Assembly (NCBI GenBank): GCA_006226375.1
Contig: SBHC01000041.1
Coordinates: forward strand, 124,001-188,000
DNA from: Deltaproteobacteria bacterium
GTDB taxonomy: Bacteria > Myxococcota_C > UBA6777
DNA length: 64,000 nucleotides
Direction of reading: 5' to 3'
Shown here: positions 43,768 through 54,565 of the stretch, one piece after another
Position numbering within the stretch: the first letter of the stretch is position 1
Layout of the letters: each line of letters begins with the position of its first letter
The notes under the pieces: model-generated
Seen by the model: only the letters and a program-made list of their open reading frames with translations
Database searches by the model: none
What the model was told of the DNA's origin: nothing
Translations under genes and position numbers: made by a program

Positions 43768-45606
43768 CTAGGAATTGGTCACCTTCAGCTGACCAAGGTC
43801 CTGTCCTGCGCGAGCAGGGTCCAGGTTACGCAAAGAACGACCAGCCTGACGACGTAGATGTTCGGGGGTTTTGGGCAGGCGAACCAACTCCAACAAGGGC
43901 TCATAGGCTTTGGGATTTTGTGTCATACCCAAGGCACGGATAGCATGCATGGCGTCATCAAGGTCACCCTTCTTAAGGACCTCTAACAAGGTTGCGACCG
44001 CAGCATCAGAGTGATACTCCCCAATCGCTCCGATCGCTCGCTCACGCACAAAAGCGTCGGAATGTTTCACAGCATCGGCAAAGTAAGAGAGATACCGCTC
44101 TTCGTTGTGCTCCCGCAGGATCGCAACTTGCGCACGCATCACGACAGGATCTGTGTCTTGGTTCCGCAGAATGTTCTCGCAAGCCATATCCGGTCGGAGC
44201 TGCCCAAGAACCTCGGTCGCTGCGAGACGAACGAAGGCTTCGTCGTCGTGCAAGAGAGAGCAAAGCGTGTCCTCCACTCCTTCAGGGCGAACCTTCTTGA
44301 TGCACTCCGCAGCTTTCCGTCTTACTTTGGGTTCATCACTTTCAAGCAGATGCAGCAGCTGAACACCAATGGTGGGTTCAAACAAGTGCGCCAAGGAAAA
44401 CACGGCTTCCACGCTGACATCGCTGTTGGCGTCTTGCAGAGCCTGGTACAAAACATTTCGGGCGCTTCGATGGCCAATTCTTCCCAAAGCTCGAACTGCA
44501 GCAACGCGAACATCCACGCTTTCGTCGTTGATAGCTTGGGTTAAGGTCTGGATGCTTCGCTCATCTTGAACCTTTCCAAGAGCACGAGCAGCCTGCACCC
44601 GAACCGCAGCTTCGGGATCGGTCATCGCTCCGCGAATCGCTCGAAACGCTCGTTCTTCTGCCAGTTTTCCAAGGGTCCGTACAATTTCGGTGCGGACGGC
44701 GGGAGACTTTTCAGCCTCCAGCGCCTCCACCAACTCCATGACATAGGGATGGCTGGATTGATCTTCCAGAGCCAAGAGCCCCAGCAAGATGGCCGCGTTC
44801 TCTCGCTCACACGTGTTCCCCACAGAAAGATTGCGGAGCAACATCTGGAGCAATGGCTCGCTGTGCTCGTCACGCTGGAGTCGATCGATCTCGTTGGGTT
44901 CAGGCTCAAAGATCCGGGACTTCAACATCGCGTCATCCAGGAATTCGAGGACATCGTCTCCCATTCGAACCAACCGGCGACCAGCCATCTGCGGCGCCAC
45001 ATTCATCGCAGCAATGTTCTCTCTCAACAGCAGCCAACGTCGCCATTGACGAAGCAATGCAGCCACCAACAAGGTGTAGATCAAGAGCCGAACCACCGCG
45101 ACAGCGGTCTGACTGCCTAGAGCAATCGGCGTAATTTTGCGCAGGCTCCAACCGAAGATCTCCGGGATATCCATGAAGCTGCGGAAGACACAATCAAAGG
45201 TGTAAAGCAGCCAGTCCCAATAGGTTAAGGTTGAAGCGTTGTAATGAAAGTAGTCGTCCCCTTTAAGAGTGTACAGGTATTGGAATAGAAACGTAAACAC
45301 GAACAATTGGGAGACGTTAACGAGCACCACCCAAAACCAGGTCAGATACTTCCGCCGGGCCTGGATTTTGGCAGATTCGACAAGCGAAGCCCGCCCACTC
45401 AACATTCGGTCGTATCGGAATTCATTCACAAAGTAGAGCAGGCTGTACAACATATTGAGAGCGAGAACTGTGGAGATCAGACCGATAGCGTACTCTGTCC
45501 GGTATCCGTTGAGGTAGGCTGCTGTTGCAAACGCCGACGCATACAACACAACCAGAAGAACCGTCCATACAATTCGTTTGCCAGAGCCTTTGTTCAGAGC
45601 TGCCAT
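43768..45606 (-). CDS. membrane-anchored HEAT-repeat protein
   Basis: 612 residues. The N-terminal 190 residues carry five or so hydrophobic helices with a broad loop (LKGDDYFHYNASTLTYWDWL). From about 250 to 600 the protein is built of HEAT/PBS-lyase-type repeats of about 31 residues, each with the pattern DPxxxVRxxAAxALGxxxxxxx (for example DESVDVRVAAVRALGRIG, DPEAAVRVQAARALGKVQ). HEAT solenoids mediate protein-protein contacts, so a membrane-tethered scaffold is the simplest reading. The C-terminus ends LDPARAGQDLGQLKV. It is divergent from aat with an 83-base gap. Confidence 0.82.
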   Translation of the reverse strand: MAALNKGSGKRIVWTVLLVVLYASAFATAAYLNGYRTEYAIGLISTVLALNMLYSLLYFVNEFRYDRMLSGRASLVESAKIQARRKYLTWFWVVLVNVSQLFVFTFLFQYLYTLKGDDYFHYNASTLTYWDWLLYTFDCVFRSFMDIPEIFGWSLRKITPIALGSQTAVAVVRLLIYTLLVAALLRQWRRWLLLRENIAAMNVAPQMAGRRLVRMGDDVLEFLDDAMLKSRIFEPEPNEIDRLQRDEHSEPLLQMLLRNLSVGNTCERENAAILLGLLALEDQSSHPYVMELVEALEAEKSPAVRTEIVRTLGKLAEERAFRAIRGAMTDPEAAVRVQAARALGKVQDERSIQTLTQAINDESVDVRVAAVRALGRIGHRSARNVLYQALQDANSDVSVEAVFSLAHLFEPTIGVQLLHLLESDEPKVRRKAAECIKKVRPEGVEDTLCSLLHDDEAFVRLAATEVLGQLRPDMACENILRNQDTDPVVMRAQVAILREHNEERYLSYFADAVKHSDAFVRERAIGAIGEYHSDAAVATLLEVLKKGDLDDAMHAIRALGMTQNPKAYEPLLELVRLPKTPEHLRRQAGRSLRNLDPARAGQDLGQLKVTNS

Positions 45607-45689
45607 TTTTGCACCTCACTGCGTTTCAACTGTGGTATAACAACGGGGAAGCTTTGGATTGAACCTCACCATACCATTGTCAACTCTTT

Positions 45690-46412
45690 ATGACGATATA
45701 TCGATTGGATCGCCGCATTATCTTTCCTTCTCCTTATGAAGCTGAGCCTGACGGGCTTCTTGCTGTGGGGGGAGACTTAAGTCCAGCCCGACTGGAGTTG
45801 GCTTATCGCTCAGGGATCTTTCCCTGGTACACAGAAGGGTCTCCTATTCTGTGGTTTTCTCCGGAACCGCGGATGATCTTGATGTCCTCTACGTTGCGCA
45901 TCAATCGTTCGTTGCGCAAGGCCATCCGAAAAAGACCCTACACGATCACGCTAGATCAAGCGTTTTCGCGAGTGATGAAAGCCTGCGCACAGACTCCTCG
46001 CCCAGGGCAGAACGGAACATGGATCACCCAAGATATGCTACGAGCGTATGAGGAGATGCACCGCCTGGGTCTGGCTCATTCTGTTGAAGCCTGGGAGGGA
46101 GACCAACTCGTGGGAGGAGCCTATGGCATTTGTCTGGGTGGGCTCTTCTGTGGTGAGTCGATGTTTGCGCACGCTCCCAACGCATCGAAGATATCGTTTA
46201 GCGCGTTGATTCATCAAATGTACCGCTGGGATATCCGTCTCATTGACTGCCAAGTGTACACCGAACACCTCGACAGTCTGGGCGGTTTTGAAGTCCCCAG
46301 GTATGTGTTCTTGCAGAAACTTCAGCAAGCTCTACACAAACCGACCCGCAAAGGAGCTTGGGAACTTGACGACGATCTCCTCTATGGCCCCACAACGTGG
46401 GAGCTCGACTAA
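45690..46412 (+). CDS. aat: leucyl/phenylalanyl-tRNA--protein transferase
   Basis: 240 residues with start ATG 45690. Signatures LLAVGGDLSPARLELAYRSG, IFPWY, WFSPEPRMIL, TWITQDMLRAYEEMHRLGLA and SVEAWEGDQLVGGAYGICLG are all present, with the late SALIHQMYRWDIRLIDCQ. The enzyme moves Leu or Phe from aminoacyl-tRNA to N-terminal Arg or Lys of proteins, marking them for the ClpS/ClpAP N-end-rule pathway. The length is normal. No clpS or clpA adjoins it; it converges on tgt with a 50-base gap. Confidence 0.94.
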   Translation: MTIYRLDRRIIFPSPYEAEPDGLLAVGGDLSPARLELAYRSGIFPWYTEGSPILWFSPEPRMILMSSTLRINRSLRKAIRKRPYTITLDQAFSRVMKACAQTPRPGQNGTWITQDMLRAYEEMHRLGLAHSVEAWEGDQLVGGAYGICLGGLFCGESMFAHAPNASKISFSALIHQMYRWDIRLIDCQVYTEHLDSLGGFEVPRYVFLQKLQQALHKPTRKGAWELDDDLLYGPTTWELD

Positions 46413-46462
46413 CCGAGAGAAGCACCTCGTCAAACCCCGGAAGACAAAGAGCAGCCAACCGC

Positions 46463-47746
<1,284 letters not shown>

Positions 47747-47839
47747 TTACAGAGAAGCAACCCTTACGCAACTCCTCATGTGTGGGGGTCCAACAACAAC
47801 TCGGGTTCGCCGTTGAAACGATGTAGGGAGGTTCGCAGG

Positions 47840-49879
47840 ATGACCAGCCGGATGCCACAAACATGGCACATACGGCAGCTACGTATATGGATGTGGCTGC
47901 TGCTCCTGCTCTTGGCCTGGATGTTTGGCCCAGGCGCATCATGGGCACAGCGCAAAAGTAGACGCAAACGCAAAACCAACAAGTCAAGAACCACAACAAC
48001 TCCCAAAAAGATCAACCGAACAGTGGCCCCTCCCGAGCGGCGCAAGAAAAAAGAAGAGGACGAAGAAGAGGACGAGGACGAAGACGAAGAAAAGAAAAAG
48101 AAAAAGCCCAAGCTTTGGGGCTTGATGTCCTGGAGCGTGTATTCAGGCTTGCGATTCAACTATGTCTTCGATGGACGAGAGTCTGAGCGACCTCACACCC
48201 TTGGAGGCAGCTTGCTCGCCGGTACTGAGATGCTCATTGGACTCGGACGTCACGTCAACATCGCCTTTACCTTTGACATTGGAGGTCTTGAGCTTTCACA
48301 GAACCTCGCCCAAGGCTCCACATTGAGAGCCACCGTCGGAGCCATTGACCTGACCCAAAGTGCGCAGGCTCAAGAAGCTGCGATCGCCACCTGTATCGCA
48401 AGCGGAACAGCCCGTGGTTTCCCCGAAGCCCAAGTACGAACCGACTGCAACAACGCTTACAATCCGCTCAACCGCATGCTGCTGGAAAGTTTCTTCATCC
48501 GCCAACTTGCGACAAGAGTATGGTTGGACAAGCAGAACTTTGCCCAAATGACAGCGGGAATGTACACAGCCAGTCTGGGACGGGCCTTTATTCTCGATAA
48601 CTATGTGTTGGGTGTGAAGTTCGACCTCAATTGGAACCGACGAACCCAAAACAAGCTCCCGTTCCAACTGGAAATGGAGGTGTTCCTACCGGACAGTTCT
48701 TTCACAGAGAATGGGAAGAAGAGCCCTGTCGCCAACCTCAAGTTCTCGTATACCAAAGGCGAAGATCGCAAACTCAGTCTGTTTGCCTCCTATCTCTACG
48801 ACGGCAACAACCTGGCTGGCCGCATTCTGCTCCCTGTCATCCAAGACATTTACATGTTCCGCATCAGCGAGATCGCCCGTTCACGTGCGGGAGATGTAAT
48901 CAACCCAGAGTGTGGACAAGAGGGTGGCACCTTTACTGCAGAACAAAAGACCGCCATCCAACGTTCGTTCTCAAAACTTGCCCAAGACACAGTGTCGGAC
49001 GCCAACCTCGACATCTTGTACCGAGAGGTTTGCAACCAAATTCCGCAATCATCCGGGCACCACTTGTGGTTTGGCGTGGAAGGCAAATGGACGTTTAACG
49101 AAAAATTCTTCCTGGCTGGGGCTGCCATCCTCTATTACTCACAAAGCCAAGTCGGTTTGCCAAAAGGTTCATTGCGCTACCAACCTGTCACACCGACTCG
49201 AAACACTCGGCCCTCTCAGCAATTTGACGGCTTTCGCGCACAACAAACGGGGCAGGCCCTGAAGGCACAGCAAGCCTCCACAGGTTCCGACAACAGCAAC
49301 CCCTTCAGTGTCGAATTGAGCGATGAAAATGTCACAGGGCTGGGCTTTGCAGGCGAACTTGCAGCAGGTTACCGATGGTTCAAAGGGTTCACAACATCGG
49401 CATTCTTCCTGGTTTGGACAGGCCAAAGCAACCAAGCACAAAACATCAACCAGGTCACAAGCTTCTTCGGAATTCTCTCGCAGCTCCGCTACACCAACGT
49501 TTTCTTCAACGGTGGTGTGAACGCTTACTCTTCTCAGCGTTTTGCAGACCTCAACAGTGACAGCCTTCGAGGGTACATGGCTCCAGGTATGGTGTTCTCC
49601 TACACCCACAACCGCAACGACCGGGACCTTGCGACGATTAAGCTAACAACCACGGCGTTTTGGTCGTTTTACCCGCAACTTTCGGGGGGCAACCAAGGCA
49701 CAGGAACCTTCTACGGTGCGGAATTCAACCTCAACACCGAAATCGTCTTGCTTCGATGGATGAAGCTAGTCACACAGTTTGACATCTTTGCCTTTGGCGA
49801 CTTCTATCCGATCAAGGGAACTTCCGTCTTCTTTCGAGCCATTGTGGGGCTCGACTTCCAGTTCGGTTCGGCCGGCTAA
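47840..49879 (+). CDS. outer-membrane beta-barrel-type protein with charged N-terminal tract
   Basis: 679 residues. ATG 47840 has GGAGG at 47827-47831. The signal peptide ends GASWA at residue 35. Residues 37-92 are strikingly charged, first Lys/Arg/Thr-rich and then a block of about 30 alternating Glu, Asp and Lys. The rest has alternating polar/aromatic beta-strand composition with LMSWSVYSGLRFNYVF, TASLGRAFILDNYVLGVKFD and SLFASYLYDGNNLAGRILLP, and ends in an aromatic-rich strand (VFFRAIVGLDFQF). That is what a large outer-membrane barrel would look like. No family name was recognised. It is a paralogue of the next gene. Confidence 0.6.
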   Translation: MTSRMPQTWHIRQLRIWMWLLLLLLAWMFGPGASWAQRKSRRKRKTNKSRTTTTPKKINRTVAPPERRKKKEEDEEEDEDEDEEKKKKKPKLWGLMSWSVYSGLRFNYVFDGRESERPHTLGGSLLAGTEMLIGLGRHVNIAFTFDIGGLELSQNLAQGSTLRATVGAIDLTQSAQAQEAAIATCIASGTARGFPEAQVRTDCNNAYNPLNRMLLESFFIRQLATRVWLDKQNFAQMTAGMYTASLGRAFILDNYVLGVKFDLNWNRRTQNKLPFQLEMEVFLPDSSFTENGKKSPVANLKFSYTKGEDRKLSLFASYLYDGNNLAGRILLPVIQDIYMFRISEIARSRAGDVINPECGQEGGTFTAEQKTAIQRSFSKLAQDTVSDANLDILYREVCNQIPQSSGHHLWFGVEGKWTFNEKFFLAGAAILYYSQSQVGLPKGSLRYQPVTPTRNTRPSQQFDGFRAQQTGQALKAQQASTGSDNSNPFSVELSDENVTGLGFAGELAAGYRWFKGFTTSAFFLVWTGQSNQAQNINQVTSFFGILSQLRYTNVFFNGGVNAYSSQRFADLNSDSLRGYMAPGMVFSYTHNRNDRDLATIKLTTTAFWSFYPQLSGGNQGTGTFYGAEFNLNTEIVLLRWMKLVTQFDIFAFGDFYPIKGTSVFFRAIVGLDFQFGSAG

Positions 49880-50087
49880 ACGTTCCTTCCGGTGGCATTT
49901 TCAGCCTTCCGCTCTCGTCCCTTTTGTGCCTCCTCCGTGAATCTTGGCTCCACCCCTCAAACAAGCAACTGCGCTTCCTGCAAGGCTCGGCATTCCCAAA
50001 AAAAGGGGACCCAGAACAACCTTGCAAGACGAAGGCGTGTTTGACATAGTCCATGGTGTTGGATGTTGGTTTTTATGAAGGGTTTGT

Positions 50088-51854
50088 ATGAAGCGCGTAC
50101 TCTGGTGTTTTCTTGTTGTTGGCTTGGGATGGATGGGGTCAGGAGCCTATCCCTCAGCACACGGAGAAGTGCTGTTCCAATGGGCAGCTCAGGGCGGCGT
50201 CCGCTTTCAGTATCGCAAAAGTAGCCTCAATCAATTCACATCACCACCAGACTTTAACGAAGATCGTGTAGGTGCAAGCTTTCTCCTCGGACTGTTAGGT
50301 ATTTTACGTATCAACGATCATGTAGAGTTCAACTTCGACCTTGACATGGGTGAGTTGTACCTCGGGCACCTTAAGCGAGGCACCACAGAAGGCTTCGCGG
50401 TCCTACTCAATGAGTTTCGATTAAACCTCACAGAGAGCGAACAACAAAGCTTTCAAGAACAAGTTGAGCTTTGCAAAGAACAAGCACGCAAGCAAGGCTT
50501 GCCCGAAGCAGAATGCAACAACCCCTCATTCATTCTCAACGAGAGCCTGTTTCTCCGTGAATTGTACATGACCCTTTCCACGTCAGCCCAACAATGGTTG
50601 AAGTTGGATCTCGGTCTGATGAACCGGGTCATCGGTCGAGCGTTTGTCCTTGATGGCTTTGTCTTGGGCATGCACCTTGATGTGAATTGGTTCAAACGAG
50701 TCAAAGAGAAGAGACTCCCCTACAGGTTGGAGTTTGACTTCTTCCTCCCCAACGCCACGTTCACAGCCGAAGGAAAGATGAGCCCGGTCTTGCACTTGAA
50801 GGGTTCGTATGTCTTTCGGCAGGAACAACAGGTGAGCTTCTTTGCGACCTACATGTACGACGGCAACAACTTGGCAGGAAAGAACCTGCTCCCGCTGTGG
50901 AAAGACTTTCTCCCCCGTAGCCTCAATGACTTCATCCTCTCCAAAACGGGAGAACAAACCAGCTTCTCGTGCAACACAACCCCCAGCAGCGACGACCTCC
51001 GAACCCTTCGAAACGCTTACCCAGAAGAAACCCAACAAACCGCTGAGGACAATGTCCTCGCGTACCTCGACAACGTTTGCAACAAGCTTCCAAGCTCCAC
51101 AGGCCATCACGTTTGGCTTGGGTTAGAGGGCAAGTGGAAGTGGCGCAACAAGCTCACGATAGAAGGCTCCGCGATTGTCTATCTTTCATCGATGACCATC
51201 GGACTTCCTCAAGGAGTCAGCGATTTTCGTTCGTTTGAGAACAACACAGGCAGTACGGGAACATCGGGACTTCGCCCGCAACAGGAAGACACCAGCACAG
51301 ACATCCTGGAGAACAACACGTTCATGGGCATCAGCTTCCTTGGAGAGTTGCAGCTGACGTACCATTGGACGCCCCCACTTTCCACGTCCCTGTTTTTCCT
51401 GTTTGCCATGGGAGACACTCTTCAAGAGCGCAAAACAGTGCTTCACGCGTTTATGGGAATCGCTCCTCAGGTTCGCTACACCGACGTGTTCTTCAACGGT
51501 GGTATCAACTCCTACTCATCCCGACGAGGCATTGGCGTCAGCGGCATCTCCGGTCAGGGCTACATCGCCCCAGGTCTCAAGGTGCACTATTACAAAGAAG
51601 ACTATGCAGAGGCAAAGCTTACAGCGACAGCCTTCTGGTCCGTTCAAGATTCTGTCTTCCCAGCGAAGAATGGCGAGACACCCGGTAACTTTTACGGCTT
51701 TGAGTTGAACCTGACAGGCTCCTTCAACATCACCAAGTGGCTTAAGCCTGTCGCTCAGATAGACTTGTTTGTTCCGGGCAACTTTTTTACCCCTTCTCTC
51801 TCGCCTGTTATCATGTTCCAAGCGTTGGTTGGCCTCGACTTTGTTTGGTTGTGA
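50088..51854 (+). CDS. outer-membrane beta-barrel-type protein, tandem paralogue
   Basis: 588 residues from ATG 50088, with a signal peptide ending near AHG (residue 26). It lacks the charged tract but parallels the upstream protein along its length: IGRAFVLDGFVLGMHLDVNW, FATYMYDGNNLAGKNLLPLW, TGHHVWLGLEGKWKWRNKL and a VMFQALVGLDFVWL final strand all have counterparts there. A stretch around residues 130-150 contains paired Cys (CKEQARKQ... and ECNNPS). Likely a surface barrel of the same unrecognised family, arisen by old tandem duplication. A weak TTGCAA/CATAGT pair (50022-50050) precedes it. Confidence 0.6.
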   Translation: MKRVLWCFLVVGLGWMGSGAYPSAHGEVLFQWAAQGGVRFQYRKSSLNQFTSPPDFNEDRVGASFLLGLLGILRINDHVEFNFDLDMGELYLGHLKRGTTEGFAVLLNEFRLNLTESEQQSFQEQVELCKEQARKQGLPEAECNNPSFILNESLFLRELYMTLSTSAQQWLKLDLGLMNRVIGRAFVLDGFVLGMHLDVNWFKRVKEKRLPYRLEFDFFLPNATFTAEGKMSPVLHLKGSYVFRQEQQVSFFATYMYDGNNLAGKNLLPLWKDFLPRSLNDFILSKTGEQTSFSCNTTPSSDDLRTLRNAYPEETQQTAEDNVLAYLDNVCNKLPSSTGHHVWLGLEGKWKWRNKLTIEGSAIVYLSSMTIGLPQGVSDFRSFENNTGSTGTSGLRPQQEDTSTDILENNTFMGISFLGELQLTYHWTPPLSTSLFFLFAMGDTLQERKTVLHAFMGIAPQVRYTDVFFNGGINSYSSRRGIGVSGISGQGYIAPGLKVHYYKEDYAEAKLTATAFWSVQDSVFPAKNGETPGNFYGFELNLTGSFNITKWLKPVAQIDLFVPGNFFTPSLSPVIMFQALVGLDFVWL

Positions 51855-51907
51855 TCACCAACGGAGATCCCCTTTGACCCGTCGTACTGCTTGAGAACGA
51901 AAAACTG

Positions 51908-52699
51908 ATGGCATCCAACATTACCCCTACACCACGTTGGTGGTGCGCTTTCGCTTTGTGCCTGGGAATTCTTTTCACCTCACACGCTTTTGCAGCGCCT
52001 GCTCAAACAGGCCCTCAAGTCTTTTATGCGGGTCAGAAGGCCCTGGAGCAAGGCAAGTACGTCGAGGCGCTTCGGCTGCTTCGCCAAGCTGCGAAGCTGC
52101 TCCCTCACTGGGGGCATGTGCACTTGGAACTGGCCCAAGCGCTTCAACGTAACGGCGCCCCGCTCAAGGAGATAGAGGCGGCCTTGCTCCAAGCCCAGAA
52201 GTTGCTCCCGGCCACCAACCCTCGGATACATTGGATGATGGGGCTCTTTTGGGAAGGTCAAGGTGAACGATACAAAGCCCTTCAAAGTTACATCCAAGCG
52301 ATGAAATGGGGACATCTCTCCGACAAGCCCTGTCTCCGTGCATCCAAGATCTGGCTGTCATTTAACCAGGGCAAACAGGCCATTCCTTGCCTCCTGACTC
52401 TGCTCAAGAAAGACCGCTCCAAAGCCGAAACCCACCACTTGTTGGCGCAAGCCTACACGCAGGACAAGCAAGTCGAAAAAGCAGAGACTCAGTGGACACT
52501 GGCAAGATCGTATCGACCTCTTTCTGTTCCTTTGATGCAAGGCGTGTATCTCTTCTACGTCCGCTTTGCTCCCACACGTCGAGGTCGCCAACGATGGAAG
52601 TGGATGCGAAAACTTCGACGAATCGAACGAAGGCTCAAACGCTTGAGTCCCAGAAGACGGAGAAGAAAGATGCGGATGCTTCGGCCATCACGACGCTAG
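51908..52699 (+). CDS. exported TPR-repeat protein with basic C-terminal tail
   Basis: 263 residues with a signal peptide ending SHAFAA near residue 30. Residues 35-215 contain five TPR-like helical pairs (for example ALEQGKYVEALRLLRQAAKL, GLFWEGQGERYKALQSYIQA, LLAQAYTQDKQVEKAETQWT). The last 45 residues are extremely Arg/Lys-rich (RRRRRKMRMLRPSRR). It probably forms a periplasmic protein-protein adaptor, perhaps for the two barrel proteins upstream, with which it is nearly contiguous (53-base gap). The basic tail might bind acidic glycan, lipid or the acidic tract of the first barrel protein. Confidence 0.7.
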   Translation: MASNITPTPRWWCAFALCLGILFTSHAFAAPAQTGPQVFYAGQKALEQGKYVEALRLLRQAAKLLPHWGHVHLELAQALQRNGAPLKEIEAALLQAQKLLPATNPRIHWMMGLFWEGQGERYKALQSYIQAMKWGHLSDKPCLRASKIWLSFNQGKQAIPCLLTLLKKDRSKAETHHLLAQAYTQDKQVEKAETQWTLARSYRPLSVPLMQGVYLFYVRFAPTRRGRQRWKWMRKLRRIERRLKRLSPRRRRRKMRMLRPSRR

Positions 52700-52781
52700 G
52701 TTTCACGCCAAGCAAAGCGAGCTTCAAAGCTCACAGCCCCACCCCCTGCGCCCAAAACACCGATGGAATTTCCCTGACGAG

Positions 52782-52810
52782 TTGACAGACCCTTGTAGTC
52801 TATCTAAAAG
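52782..52810 (+). promoter_or_regulatory. promoter upstream of moaA with overlapping dyad
   Basis: TTGACA (52782-52787), a 17-base spacer and TAAAAG (52805-52810). The -10 lies within the perfect dyad CTATCTAAAAGATAG (52800-52814), a possible operator half-site pair. The ATG of moaA is about 100 bases downstream. Confidence 0.45.
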
Positions 52811-52912
52811 ATAGGGAATCAAAGGTACTTCTCCGCTTGTTTCCTAAGCCAAAGCGAAGCAAACCTCAAACACAACCCCCTTCAAGAAGAACCCTGCAAA
52901 GAAAGATACACC

Positions 52913-53917
52913 ATGGAGTCACAACGTCCCACCTTGCTGGATCAATTCGGTCGACAGGTAAAAGACCTCCGAATCTCAGTCACAGACCGCTGCAACTACC
53001 GTTGCTTCTACTGCAAACCTGTCGAAAGCTTTGGACATGTGTACCGAGCAGGATTGTTATCCTACGAGGAGCTGGTTCGAGCGAGTCGCCTGTTCGTCGA
53101 AGAATTGGGTGTCGAGAAAATCCGTCTGACCGGTGGTGAGCCCTTGCTTCGCCGAGAGATCGAAAAGCTTGTGGAAGAGCTTGCCAAGCTTCCAGGCCTT
53201 AAGGACCTGGCCATGACCACCAACGCTTACCTGTTACCAGCCAAAGCACAGCGATTGCGGAATGCTGGGCTCAAGCGTCTGACCATCAGCCTGGACTCCC
53301 TCAAGCCCGACCGATTTGCGGAGATCACAAGGCACGACTCGCTGGACCGCGTCATGAAAGGAATCGAAGCCGCAGAAAAAGCCGGGTTTGGCCCACTTAA
53401 GATCAACGTGGTTGTGATTAAAGGAGTCAACGATGATGAGATCGCTGACTTTGCCCGATTTTCCCGAGAAACGGGTCACATTGTCCGATTCATTGAGTTC
53501 ATGCCCTTGGACGAAGATCGTCAATGGGATATGACACGTGTCGTCTCCCAAGCAACCATCGTGGAGAAGCTCAAAGAGGTTGGCCCCTTGGAGGAAGTAG
53601 GACGCAGCTACAGCAGCGAAACCGCCAACACATACCGCTACGCCGACGGAAAAGGCGAAATTGGAATCATCGCCTCGGTCACTGCTGCGTTTTGTGGACA
53701 GTGCAGTCGCATTCGCATGACTGCTGATGGTAAGATACGCACCTGTTTGTTTTCGCAAAACGAACACAACCTGTTGGAACGAATGCGTCGTGGCGACTCT
53801 GACGAGCAGCTTCTGGACTACATCCGTGAAGTCACCTGGCGCAAGGAGTCAGGGCACAACATCAACGCACCCGACTACCAATACCCTGAACGCTCCATGT
53901 CATTGATCGGCGGCTAG
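52913..53917 (+). CDS. moaA: GTP 3',8-cyclase (molybdenum cofactor biosynthesis protein A)
   Basis: 334 residues. The radical-SAM cluster motif is RCNYRCFYC with C27, C31 and C34. IRLTGGEPLLRREIEKLVEE (about residues 62-81), then IVRFIEFMPLD, are MoaA-specific. The second Fe-S cluster cysteines are in FCGQCSRIRMT and RTCLFS (about 262-282). The C-terminus ends in Gly-Gly, which is essential for activity in the family. It converts GTP to 3',8-cyclo-7,8-dihydro-GTP, the first step to molybdopterin. No moaC, moaB or moaE adjoins it in this window. Confidence 0.95.
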   Translation: MESQRPTLLDQFGRQVKDLRISVTDRCNYRCFYCKPVESFGHVYRAGLLSYEELVRASRLFVEELGVEKIRLTGGEPLLRREIEKLVEELAKLPGLKDLAMTTNAYLLPAKAQRLRNAGLKRLTISLDSLKPDRFAEITRHDSLDRVMKGIEAAEKAGFGPLKINVVVIKGVNDDEIADFARFSRETGHIVRFIEFMPLDEDRQWDMTRVVSQATIVEKLKEVGPLEEVGRSYSSETANTYRYADGKGEIGIIASVTAAFCGQCSRIRMTADGKIRTCLFSQNEHNLLERMRRGDSDEQLLDYIREVTWRKESGHNINAPDYQYPERSMSLIGG

Positions 53918-54565
53918 GGTGCAAAACAACCCACCCTTGTGCTGAAAGGCCGTCCACGCTACAGTTTAGTTGTTCTTTGACATCACAAAAACAGACGACA
54001 CACTGTGTAGGCTTCCTGACCGGGTTTTGCCGGTCATCTCTGCAAAGAGGTTTTCTTTGTTGACGCGCTCGCGATACGAGCGAACAGAAGAAAGGTTTTC
54101 CGCAAGTGTAGGAGAGAGGGTGCGTTTCTGCGTGCTTTGCAAGTCCAATCTTCAAGAGATTGCGCAGCAGCAGGTTGACCTGGGTCTGCAACGACGGCGA
54201 CGAAGGCGGGCTGGTACTCTTGCCCGATCCGCCAGAACTCCGGCGGGGTCTGCAACGAAGTGGGCAGCCTGGCGAACATCTTGCCCGCGGCGTCGAAGAC
54301 GGACAACGCGACAGACATCTACATTAAAATCAGCCACCTGCCCCTTAGCTTCCGCAGTAATGAGCAGCCCACATGCCCCGCCACCAGCTCTCGCCATCCG
54401 AGAGTTGTTCAACCGGATCTTCCACATGTTGGACTGTGACTTCGACGCCCGCCTGCGAACCATCAAGCTGAGCTGCAAGTTGATTGCCCACTGACGTTCC
54501 AGCGCTCTCGTTTTCACTGTGTAACGCTACCCCTTGTGTCGCTGTGTTCTTTCTTTCGAAAGCAA
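53918..54565. other. 648-base region without an intact gene, including a GC-rich island at 54150-54500
   Basis: The first 230 bases are ordinary noncoding DNA. From 54150 to about 54500 GC content rises visibly (GGCGACGAAGGCGGG, CGCGGCGTCGAAGACGG), and codon third positions become strongly GC-biased in more than one frame. On the reverse strand the frame 54318-54170 (MSVALSVFDAAGKMFARLPT) has over 90 per cent G/C third bases. On the forward strand the short frame ending at 54494 (NRIFHMLDCDFDARLRTIKL) does too. No frame stays open across the island and none has a clear start, so it reads as a decayed foreign gene whose strand I cannot settle. Confidence 0.45.
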
